Assembly: GCA_903835655.1 (NCBI GenBank)
Contig: CAILNT010000007.1
Coordinates: 1 to 64,000 of the forward strand
Length of the DNA: 64,000 nucleotides
Direction of reading: 5' to 3'
Source of the DNA: an uncultured Pseudomonadota bacterium
GTDB taxonomy: Bacteria; Pseudomonadota; Gammaproteobacteria; Burkholderiales; Thiobacillaceae
Shown here: one piece after another, positions 18,827-28,800 of the stretch
How the letters are laid out: each line of letters begins with the position of its first letter
Numbering within the stretch: the first letter of the stretch is position 1
Made by a program: the position numbers and the translations under genes
The notes under the pieces: model-generated
The model's database searches: none
Told to the model about the DNA's origin: nothing
What the model saw: only the letters and a program-made list of their open reading frames with translations

Positions 18827-19777
18827 ATGTTGGAACTCGCACACCCCCTCTGGCTGTTCCTGTTCCCACCGCTGCTGGCCTGGGTGGCCTGGCGCCGGTC
18901 GGACACGCGGCCAGCCGCGAGGATGCTGCTCAACCACCCTGGCCTGGGGCTGGATGCCGCTCCCGAGGCAGTTGCGCGGTCGCACTGGCGCTTCGAACTG
19001 CTGGCTTATGCCCTGATGCTGCTGGCCCTGGCGCAGCCGCATGAGGTGGGGGGCTGGATCCTGCCGCCGCCGGAAGGCCGCGACATCGTCCTGGTCATCG
19101 ACACCTCGCAGACCATGAGCATCGACGACTTCCAGCTTGCCGGAAAAAAAGCCGAACGCCTGGCCGTGCTCAAGACCGTGTTGGCGCGTTTCGTCCAGGC
19201 TCGGGCTGGAGACCGCTTCGGCTTGCTGGCCTTCGGTTCCAGGGCGGCGACCCTGACCCCTCCCACCTTCGACCGTGCCCATGTCATCGCGCAGATCGAA
19301 CGCTTGCAGATCGGCATGGCCGGGGACGACACCGCGCTGGGAGACGCCATCGGTCTGGCGGCAAGGCAGGTGCGTAACCGCCGTCTTCGCCCGGCGCTGA
19401 TCCTGGTCAGCGACGGTGCCGAATCCAACAGCGGCGACCTCGCGCCGGCCGAAGCCGTCGCCGTGGCGCGACAACTCGGGGTGGCGGTGCACACCTTGCG
19501 TATCGGCGGCGACCTTTTCGCCGCGGGCAGGACTGCCGAGAGTCCTTCCGGGAGAGAGGCGCAGCCCGGCCTGGCCGAGATCGCCCGGCTCACCGGTGGC
19601 CAACACTGGGTGGTGAAGAGCACGCAGGACGCCGAACAGGTCATCCACGCCATCGACCGGATGGAACCGACCCTCGTCCGCCCGGCACAGGACCGCCAGA
19701 CACGCGAGTGGTACTGGCTGCCGCTACTGCTGGCCGCGGCCCTGTTGACGCGGATTCGGCTCGTGGAGGCGGCGTGA
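18827..19777 (+). CDS. batA: BatA, membrane VWA-domain protein
   Basis: This 316-residue protein has N-terminal membrane segments (about 4-22 and 55-70), a von Willebrand A domain (about 85-275) with MIDAS DTSQTMS, which has T where S is usual in DxSxS, and a C-terminal membrane helix. Bat proteins contribute to aerotolerance and envelope stress resistance in several bacteria. It starts directly after the previous stop and overlaps batB. Confidence 0.88.
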   Translation: MLELAHPLWLFLFPPLLAWVAWRRSDTRPAARMLLNHPGLGLDAAPEAVARSHWRFELLAYALMLLALAQPHEVGGWILPPPEGRDIVLVIDTSQTMSIDDFQLAGKKAERLAVLKTVLARFVQARAGDRFGLLAFGSRAATLTPPTFDRAHVIAQIERLQIGMAGDDTALGDAIGLAARQVRNRRLRPALILVSDGAESNSGDLAPAEAVAVARQLGVAVHTLRIGGDLFAAGRTAESPSGREAQPGLAEIARLTGGQHWVVKSTQDAEQVIHAIDRMEPTLVRPAQDRQTREWYWLPLLLAAALLTRIRLVEAA

Positions 19778-20751
19778 TCGACCTCCTTTCCGGTCTCGAC
19801 TGGCGCGCCCCCTGGTGGGGCCTGCTGGCCTTGCAGCCGCTGTTGCTCCGGCTCTGGACGCTGCGCCGCCGGCAGCGCCTGGAGGCGTATGCCGACGCGC
19901 ATCTCCTGCCCTGGGCGGTCGCTCCCCGGCCGAGTATCTCGCCAGGACCCGCCTTGGCTTACGGCCTGGCCTGGCTGTTGCTGGCCGCCGCCGCCGCCGG
20001 GCCGCGCCTGCCCTTGCTGACGAACGCCGACGGCCGCCTCGTTCCTGGCCACCAGAGCAGCCTCTACGTCCTGCTCGACCTGTCCGAGTCGATGGCAGAG
20101 ACCGACATCGCGCCTACACGGCAGATACGCGCTAGGCTGGAACTCGATGACTGGCTGGCGCGGCTTTCCGGAGAGCGGGTCGGCCTCATCGTCTATGCCG
20201 GCAGCGCCGGCGTGCTGTTGCCGCCCACGGACGACAGCGCCGTGTTCAGGCGTGCGTTGGGGCTGGCCGAGCCCGGTTTGATCGAGGCGCGCGGCACCCG
20301 GCTGGATGCGGCACTGGAACTTGCCGGGAGCGAGCTTCAGGCGGCAACGACGCGATCGCGAGCCATCCTCTTGCTCAGCGATTGCGCAGCCGACGGCCTG
20401 TCTGGAGCCGCGGGAGACGCCGTTCGCGCCGCCGCGCGCAAGTTGGCGCGGCAGGCCATACCCATATTCGTGTTCGGCGTTGGCAGCGCTCCATCCGGAT
20501 TGACCGGAGCGGGAAACGCGGCGCCGCGCAGCCCGATGGATGTCGCCACCTGCCAGGATCTGGCGCGCCTCACGGGGGGCCGGTTCGCACTGGTCGCGAA
20601 TCGTGGCGCCGCTGCCCTGGATGCGCTCGTCGGAACCCGGGGCGATCCGCCACGGCGCGAGCAGGCGCGTGCCTGGCGCGAGTTATACCCCTGGCTGCTG
20701 GCCCCCGCGCTGGTGTTGCTGGCGGGCGTGCGCAGGCGCGGCGATGCGTAA
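19774..20751 (+). CDS. batB: BatB, membrane VWA-domain protein
   Basis: This 325-residue protein starts at GTG in the batA stop (GTGA). Membrane helices flank a VWA domain whose MIDAS DLSESMAET is canonical. The last 20 residues form a membrane helix (LLAPALVLLAGV). It is a paralogue of BatA; the two probably form a membrane pair. It overlaps the next gene by eight bases. Confidence 0.87.
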   Translation: MIDLLSGLDWRAPWWGLLALQPLLLRLWTLRRRQRLEAYADAHLLPWAVAPRPSISPGPALAYGLAWLLLAAAAAGPRLPLLTNADGRLVPGHQSSLYVLLDLSESMAETDIAPTRQIRARLELDDWLARLSGERVGLIVYAGSAGVLLPPTDDSAVFRRALGLAEPGLIEARGTRLDAALELAGSELQAATTRSRAILLLSDCAADGLSGAAGDAVRAAARKLARQAIPIFVFGVGSAPSGLTGAGNAAPRSPMDVATCQDLARLTGGRFALVANRGAAALDALVGTRGDPPRREQARAWRELYPWLLAPALVLLAGVRRRGDA

Positions 20752-21445
20752 GGAATTATGCCTGGCATGGTTGCTATCCGCTTCGGCGCTGGCCGATGCC
20801 GGCGCGTCTTCCGCCTACGCCCAATACCGCGGCGGCCATTACGCCCAGGCCCAGACCCTGTACGCGCGCCAGGGCGGTTACGCCGGCCAGTTCGGCGCGG
20901 GGGCCGCGGCCTGGAAACTGAACGACTACCGGGCCGCCGCGGCCTACTTCGGCGCCGCCCTGCTGCTGGCGGGGGACGCGAGGAGTCGCTGCGACGCCCT
21001 CTACAACCTGGGCAATGCCCTCTATGGCCTGGGCAACTGGCGCGCCGCGATGGAAGCCTACACGGCGGTGTTACAAGCCCGACCCAGGGATGCCGCTGCC
21101 CATGCCAACCTGGAGCAGGCTCGCCGTCGCCTGGCGAGCGAACCCAAGCCCTTCGCCAGCGACCTACGTGGCCGCCGCGGGCAGTTGGCGCAGGGCGAGG
21201 TCAACCTGGACTGGGATAGTGAACGCGCGGTGCGCGAATTGGACGCGACGCCCGGCGTGGCGATGGTCGGCGGCGGCACGGCGGCGGGCGCGCGGCTGCA
21301 AGGCCCGGACGGCGACGAGGCCGCGGCGCGGGACAACGCCAACGTGCAATCTGGCCTCAAGAAGCTGGAATTACTGGGCGACCACCCCCAGACGATGTTC
21401 AAGGGCATGATGCGTCAGGACCGTTCCTCCAGCCAGGCGCCATGA
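20744..21445 (+). CDS. batC: BatC-like TPR protein
   Basis: This 233-residue protein has a signal peptide (about 1-20, MRKELCLAWLLSASALADA) and TPR-like helical repeats (about 25-130; clear unit YNLGNALYGLGNWRAAMEAY). The C-terminal half is low-complexity and glycine/alanine-rich. BatC proteins are periplasmic scaffolds. It overlaps batB and batD. Confidence 0.8.
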   Translation: MRKELCLAWLLSASALADAGASSAYAQYRGGHYAQAQTLYARQGGYAGQFGAGAAAWKLNDYRAAAAYFGAALLLAGDARSRCDALYNLGNALYGLGNWRAAMEAYTAVLQARPRDAAAHANLEQARRRLASEPKPFASDLRGRRGQLAQGEVNLDWDSERAVRELDATPGVAMVGGGTAAGARLQGPDGDEAAARDNANVQSGLKKLELLGDHPQTMFKGMMRQDRSSSQAP

Positions 21446-22926
21446 TAGCGCGCTGCCTGCTGATCCTCCTGCTGCTGCCTGGCGCCGCCGGAGCCGGCCT
21501 GCAAGCCCGGCTCGACCATGGCAGCCTGGCCCTGGGCGAAGCGCTGGGCCTCACCTTGACCGGGAGCGGACTGGACCGGATCGACCTGGCACCCCTGAAC
21601 GCGGATTTCCAGGTTCAGGCTGCCACGCTGTCGCGCTCCGGGAAACAGGAAACCCTGGTTCTGAGCCTCTATCCGCTGCACCTGGGGAAGTGCATTCTGC
21701 CCGCGCTGCACGCGGGAACTGCGCGCAGCCGAGCACTGCCCGTCACGGTGACGGATGGCTCGGCACAGACGCCCCGGGTCTGGTTCCGGGTGGAAACCGA
21801 TCCATCCGTCCCGAACCAGCGGCAAGCATTCCGCCTCACCATGGAAGCTTGTGACGACGACAGCCTTGCCTGGAAGCGCCCCTTGTTGCCGCGCCATGTC
21901 GCCCTATACGCCCGGCCGCTGGGCGAGGAACAGCGCGAAGTGAACCGCAACGGGGTTCGCTGTACCGCGCACCGATGGCATTGGGCGGTGATTCCCACCC
22001 AGGCCGGGCGGGTGTCGCTACGGCTGGCCATGCTCGAAGCCAACAAGTTCGGCCGAGTGCTGCGCTTCCCCGCACCCGCGCCGAGCTTTGCCGTCGCCGC
22101 CGTGCCTGGCTGGCTGCCGCTGGATGTCGCCATCGGCCGGCCCCATATCGAGGCGGATGGGCTACCCCTCACCTGGCCACGGGGTCGGCCGCTGGCCTGG
22201 CACATCGAGGTCGTCGGCGGCTACAGCGAAGACGGCATGAAGGCTCTGCTGGCAGTGCAATCGCAGGACGTCTCCGGTTTCGGCGGTTATGCGCCCACGG
22301 TGGAAACCCTGGCGCCGGAAAACCATAACTCAGCCCAAAGCAGACTGCGCCTGACCTTCTATTCCAGGGCGGAGACACGCGGCCTCCTGCGGCTGCCCAA
22401 GCTCGTCTTCCCCTGGTATGACCCGGACCGTGGCCGGCTGGAAAGCCTGGCCACGACGGGCGGCGAACTGCGGGTCGTGGATCCCGCCCTGGAAGCCTTC
22501 CTCCACTGGCTGCCCTTCCTCCTGGGCGGCGTGGCGCTGGCCGCGCTGTGCGCCTGCGTGGCGGGCCGGTCGTTCTGGCGTGTACGCAAACGCCGCCACC
22601 TCGCCGCCCTGGATGCGAGCCCCGACCTGGACAGCCTGTTGCGGACGCTGCGCGCTTTCAGCCTGCTTGCCTCCCCTCCACCCGCGGCCACGCTCGGGCT
22701 CTGGCGTGAACGCATGCGCGCCGAGGCCTGCTGTACGGGGCTGGACGCGATGATCGAGGCCATGGAACACGTCCGCTACGGAGAAAAGGAGGAAGATTTT
22801 GCCCGCTCGCGGGAACACGTGTCGCGGGTGCTGCGCACCTGCCGGCCCTCTGCCTCGTCCATGGGCTGCTTCGCCAACTGGCACCGGCTGGGCCGCCACG
22901 CTCACGCGCCGCCTGGTACCCGGTGA
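21442..22926 (+). CDS. batD: BatD-like protein
   Basis: This 494-residue protein has a signal peptide (1-18), extracytoplasmic beta-rich domains (about 20-345), one membrane helix (about 357-375, LPFLLGGVALAALCACVAG) and a cytoplasmic helical tail. This is the BatD (oxygen-tolerance) topology. It is the last gene of the operon, starting at the ATGA overlap with batC. The tail is cysteine- and arginine-rich. Confidence 0.82.
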   Translation: MIARCLLILLLLPGAAGAGLQARLDHGSLALGEALGLTLTGSGLDRIDLAPLNADFQVQAATLSRSGKQETLVLSLYPLHLGKCILPALHAGTARSRALPVTVTDGSAQTPRVWFRVETDPSVPNQRQAFRLTMEACDDDSLAWKRPLLPRHVALYARPLGEEQREVNRNGVRCTAHRWHWAVIPTQAGRVSLRLAMLEANKFGRVLRFPAPAPSFAVAAVPGWLPLDVAIGRPHIEADGLPLTWPRGRPLAWHIEVVGGYSEDGMKALLAVQSQDVSGFGGYAPTVETLAPENHNSAQSRLRLTFYSRAETRGLLRLPKLVFPWYDPDRGRLESLATTGGELRVVDPALEAFLHWLPFLLGGVALAALCACVAGRSFWRVRKRRHLAALDASPDLDSLLRTLRAFSLLASPPPAATLGLWRERMRAEACCTGLDAMIEAMEHVRYGEKEEDFARSREHVSRVLRTCRPSASSMGCFANWHRLGRHAHAPPGTR

Positions 22927-22941
22927 GCCACGGCTGATCGG

Positions 22942-23826
22942 CTACCTCGTTTGCATGTAGCGGGCGAAAATCCCGGCATGAAGCCCGCGCAAGGTCTTGC
23001 GTTGCTGGAGCGGGGGACTACCCTGCTTTTCCAGGAGCAGGAGTTCCAGCAGCAGGCGCGCCGCGCGCTCCGGATCGCGATCCGCGCCGGGTTCGGCCTG
23101 GCGCAGCAAGTGCGCCAGGCCGGGCTCTACGAGTATGCACCAGGCCGGGAACCAGGCCATTTCCTGCGCCGGGTCGGCCTCGCCGTTACCCGATTCATTC
23201 TCGAAATTCGCATCGAAGTCGCGCAGCAAGCGTTGCAGGTTCGCGTCTTCCAGGCCACGGGCGAGCCCCTCGAAACCGGGTGGGTCGAGCCAGGCCAGCT
23301 CGATCAGGAGGGGCCAGGCCGCAGTCAGGCCCTCCCTGCCCATGCTTGCCTGGGCCATCCAGGCAAGCGGCCGGGGTATGCGCCGCCAGGAGGGGATGCG
23401 GTCGACGGCGCGCTCCGCCTCCCGCCATGCACCGGCCCGCAGCAGGTACGGCGCCGCATGCGCTTGCGGCGCCATGGGGGCGAAGGCCAGACCTTCGGCG
23501 GCCTGCGCCAGGCCCAGCCATTCCTGCCTGATCCAGTGGCGCGCGGAGCTTGGTGAGAGCAGCCGTGTCGCGGCGGACTGAATCACCGTCTCCAGGAGTT
23601 CTCCAGCCGACAGGGCCGACTCGTGGTCGGACAAACGCATGACCGGCGCTTCCAGCGTGCGCATCAGAACCTCCAGGGCCGGCAGTAGACTGTCCTGAGG
23701 GTAGGCCGTTGCGAGCTTGTCCAGCGCCGCCCGGCCCGGCAATGCCTGCCTCGCCTCGATGGCGGCGATCACGTCGCGGCGCAACATCACGTCGCGGCCG
23801 TGGGCAAACAGGTCGAGTTGCTGCAT
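22942..23826 (-). CDS. Unrecognised all-helical protein
   Basis: This protein of 294 residues has no signal peptide or membrane helix. The composition is leucine/alanine/arginine-rich and the pattern looks like a helical-repeat protein (TPR or HEAT-like), with many paired helices such as WLGLAQAAEGLAF and YLLRAGAWREAERAV. It lies between the Bat operon (convergent) and gltD (same strand, 72 bases away). Codon use is like its neighbours, so I take it as real. I do not recognise the family. Confidence 0.6.
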   Translation of the reverse strand: MQQLDLFAHGRDVMLRRDVIAAIEARQALPGRAALDKLATAYPQDSLLPALEVLMRTLEAPVMRLSDHESALSAGELLETVIQSAATRLLSPSSARHWIRQEWLGLAQAAEGLAFAPMAPQAHAAPYLLRAGAWREAERAVDRIPSWRRIPRPLAWMAQASMGREGLTAAWPLLIELAWLDPPGFEGLARGLEDANLQRLLRDFDANFENESGNGEADPAQEMAWFPAWCILVEPGLAHLLRQAEPGADRDPERAARLLLELLLLEKQGSPPLQQRKTLRGLHAGIFARYMQTR

Positions 23827-23898
23827 GCGCTGGATCTTCCTTACGGGGAAAGAGCCCGAGTCTCCCTGCCTGTGCTCAGGAGAGGGGAAGGCCCACGC

Positions 23899-25326
<1,428 letters not shown>

Positions 25327-25620
25327 TTAGTGCTGCGAGCTAGGCCAAGACGAAGGATTGCGATGTTGGTGCAAACAGCGAAGCACCTGGATACCGCGCC
25401 CATCCACCAGATAGAACAGGGCATAAGGAAATATCCGCATGGACACCCGCCGCATCTCGCCCCCGACGCGTGCGAAGGCGAGAGGTTGATCGCGGACAAT
25501 CTTGAACATCTCGGTAATGCTGTTCAGAAACATTCGTCCTAGTCCTGCCGATTGTTGTTCATACCAAGTGGCTGCCTGATTCATTTCATGCCCTGCGCGA
25601 ACACGAACATACACTTTCAT
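25327..25620 (-). CDS. RelE/ParE-family toxin in the gltBD operon
   Basis: This 97-residue protein shows the family pattern AATWYEQQSAGLGRMFL, then FPYALFYLV, then VLRCLHQHRNPSSW. It is probably an mRNA-cleaving or gyrase-directed toxin. Its start overlaps the antitoxin stop by four bases and its stop lies only 12 bases before gltD, so it should be co-transcribed with gltB and gltD. Intact; no frameshift. Confidence 0.85.
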   Translation of the reverse strand: MKVYVRVRAGHEMNQAATWYEQQSAGLGRMFLNSITEMFKIVRDQPLAFARVGGEMRRVSMRIFPYALFYLVDGRGIQVLRCLHQHRNPSSWPSSQH

Positions 25621-25835
25621 GAAAAGGATTTCTCGATACGCGCCCGCACGTCTTCCCAGTCCTCACCCTCTTCCGGATTGAGCCGATACTCTTCAAGAGC
25701 CTGCTCCAATTCCCGTTTCTGCCAGTCGTGGAGGGGAATGTCATCGGGTTCCAGAGAATTCCACAGGAATTCGATCAAAGCCAGCTTTTCCGGGGCCGTG
25801 AGGCTGTCGAGTTGTTCCTGCGAAATGGTCGCCAT
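25617..25835 (-). CDS. Addiction-module antitoxin in the gltBD operon
   Basis: This 72-residue acidic protein of the addiction-module-component type (SLTAPEKLALIEFLWNSLE; DWQKRELEQALEEYRLNPEE) is the usual partner of RelE/ParE toxins with an FPYALFY motif. The frame is open to 25856, but the ATG at 25835 has AGGAG at good spacing. It starts 17 bases after the gltB stop, leaving no room for a promoter other than within gltB. Confidence 0.83.
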   Translation of the reverse strand: MATISQEQLDSLTAPEKLALIEFLWNSLEPDDIPLHDWQKRELEQALEEYRLNPEEGEDWEDVRARIEKSFS

Positions 25836-25852
25836 ATCGAACTCCTGTGGTC

Positions 25853-28800
25853 TCAATCCCGCAACAAACTATCCAGCGTCAGCGCCTTGGGCTTCACTAG
25901 CCAGAAACGGTTCACCACGTCGTTGTAGTGTTCCAGCATCCAGCGAGCGCGTTCCGAGCCGGTATGAAGCAGGTGTTTTTCCAGCTTCTCGCGCAAGAAG
26001 GCTCGGTGTTCGCCGGTCTTCTCGTCGTTGATGCGGTTGATATCGACCAATTCGTTGTTGTACTTCTCGGCGAAGTTGCCTTCCTCGTCGTAGACCAGGG
26101 CGAAACCGCCGGTCATGCCGGCGCCGACGTTGAGCCCCGTGCTGCCCAACACGACGATGCAGCCGCCGGTCATGTATTCGCAACAGTGCTCGCCCACTCC
26201 CTCCACCACCGCTAGCGCCCCGGAGTTGCGCACGCCGAAACGCTCGCCGGCCGTGCCGGCCGCGTACAACTCGCCGCCGGTTGCGCCATACAGACAGGTA
26301 TTGCCAATGATGCTGGCCTGATGCGCCGCAAAGGAGGAACCACGCGGCGGGTAGACGATCAGGCGACCGCCGGACATGCCTTTACCCACGTAGTCGTTGG
26401 CGTCGCCCTCGATCTCCATGGTCAAACCGCGGTGGTTCCACACGCCGAAGCTCTGCCCGGCGGAGCCGGTGAGCTTGATGTGAAGGCAATCGGCGGGCAG
26501 GCCAGCGGCGCCATGCGCCCGTGCGATCTCGCCGGAGAGGCGCGCACCGATGGAGCGGTTGACGTTGCGCACGGCGTATTCCAGGCGCTGCGGCGTCTTG
26601 GACAGTATGCCGGGCAAGGCGTCCAGCACCATCTGTTCCGCCAGTTCACCCTTGTCGAAGGAAGGATTGGAGGCCTCGATACAGTAGCGCGGTTCGCTCT
26701 CGGCGATGCTGCCCTGGGAGAGCAATACGTCGAGTTTGAGTCGGCCCTGCCGGTCTGACTCCCCGGGGAGCAGATTCAGCAAGTCGGTGCGGCCGATCAA
26801 ATCCTCGAAACGGGTGACGCCCAGCGCAGCCATCCACTCGCGGGTTTCGCGGGCGACGAAGGTGAAATAGTGGATCACCATCTCCGGCAGGCCGATGAAG
26901 AACTGGCGGCGCAGGCGCGCGTCCTGCGTGGCGATCCCGGTGGCGCAATTGTTGAGGTGGCAGATGCGCAGGTACTTGCAGCCCAGTGCGATCATGGGTG
27001 CCGTGCCAAAGCCGAAGGACTCGGCACCGAGGATGGCTGCCTTGACCACGTCCAGGCCGGTCTTCAGGCCGCCGTCGGTCTGCACCCGCACCCGGCCGCG
27101 CAGGCCATTGGCGCGCAGCACCTGCTGCGCCTCGGTCAGACCCAGTTCCCAGGGCGTGCCGGCGTATTTCACGCTGGTCAGGGGCGAGGCGCCGGTGCCG
27201 CCGTCATAGCCGGAGATGGTGATCAGATCCGCATAGGCCTTGGCGACCCCGGCGGCGATGGTGCCGACCCCGGGTTCCGCCACCAGCTTCACCGAGACGA
27301 GCGCTTTCGGGTTGACCTGCTTCAGGTCATAGATGAGCTGCGCCAGATCCTCGATGGAATAGATGTCGTGGTGCGGCGGGGGCGAGATCAGGGTGACGCC
27401 GGGCTTGGTGCAGCGCAGGCGGGCGATATGCGGCTCCACCTTCTTGCCCGGCAACTGGCCGCCTTCCCCGGGTTTCGCACCCTGGGCGACCTTGATCTGC
27501 AACACCTCGGCGTTCACCAGGTAATGCGCGGTGACGCCGAAGCGGCCGGACGCCACCTGCTTGATCTTGGACATCTTCACCGTGCCGTAGCGGGCCGGGT
27601 CTTCGCCGCCCTCGCCCGAGTTGGAACGGCCACCGATGCGGTTCATGCCTTCGGCCAGAGCCTCGTGCGCCTCGGGGGACAGCGCACCCAGCGACATGCC
27701 GGCGGAGTCGAAGCGCTTCAGGATGGCTTCGATCGGCTCCACCGCATCGAGCGACAGCGGCTGTTCGGCGAGCTTCAATTGCATCAGGTCGCGCAACATG
27801 GCTACCGGCCGGGTATTCACCGTGGCGGCATAGCGCTTGTAGGCTTCATACGAACCGGTCTGCACGGCCTCTTGCAGTTCCTGCACCACGTCCGGGTTGT
27901 AGGCGTGGTACTCCTCGCCGTGCATGTATTTGAGCAGGCCGCCCGCGGGGAGGGTGCGCTGCGGGTTGAAGGCAGCGCGGTTGAGCCTCGTCTGGTCGGA
28001 CTCGAAATCTGCGAAATGAGCGCCGGAGACGCGCGAGACAGCCCCCGTCAGGCACAGGCGGACGACGTCTTCGTGCATGCCTACGACTTCGAACAACTGC
28101 GCGCCGCGATAACTGGCGATGGCGGAAATGCCCATCTTCGACATGACCTTGAGCAGGCCCTTGTCTATCCCTTTGCGGTAGTTCATCAGCGCTTTTTCCG
28201 CCTCGATCTGAACTTCGCCCCCCTTCACCATCTGCAGGATGGACTGATAGGCAAGGTAGGGATAGACGGCGGTGGCGCCGAAACCGATCAATGCGGCGAT
28301 CTGGTGAGGGTCGCGCGCGGCGCCGGTTTTCGCCACGATATTGGCGTCGCAGCGCAAGCCTGCCTCGATCAGGGCATGGTGCACCGCACCCACGGCGAAC
28401 AGAGCGGGTATGGTCAGGGTGGACTCCTTGCCGAAGCGGTCGATGGTGCGATCCGACAGGACCACCACCACCTTGCCCGACTTCACCGCCGCCACCGCGT
28501 CCTGCGCCAGCTGGTTCAGCGCGGCTTCGAGATTGCCCAGGGTCGCATCGTATTGCAGGTAGAAATGCACCGCGGCGAAGGCCGGATCGCTGCTGGCGGT
28601 GACCGCCTTGTAGCTGTCGTTGGACAGCACGGGAGAATTCAGCTCCAGACGGTATGCGTGCAGCGGCGTCTCTTCGAACAGGTTGCGTTCGCGCCCGAAC
28701 ACGGTGTTGAGCGACATGACGATGGCTTCGCGGATCGGATCGATCGGCGGATTGGTCACCTGCGCGAACTGCTGCCGCAGATAGTCGAAAGGAGAACGCA

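Noticed and set aside
16631-22926. MoxR/VWA genes as a ternary conflict system
   Set aside because: The full MoxR-DUF58-BatA-BatB-BatC-BatD order with membrane and signal sequences is the known Bat stress operon.
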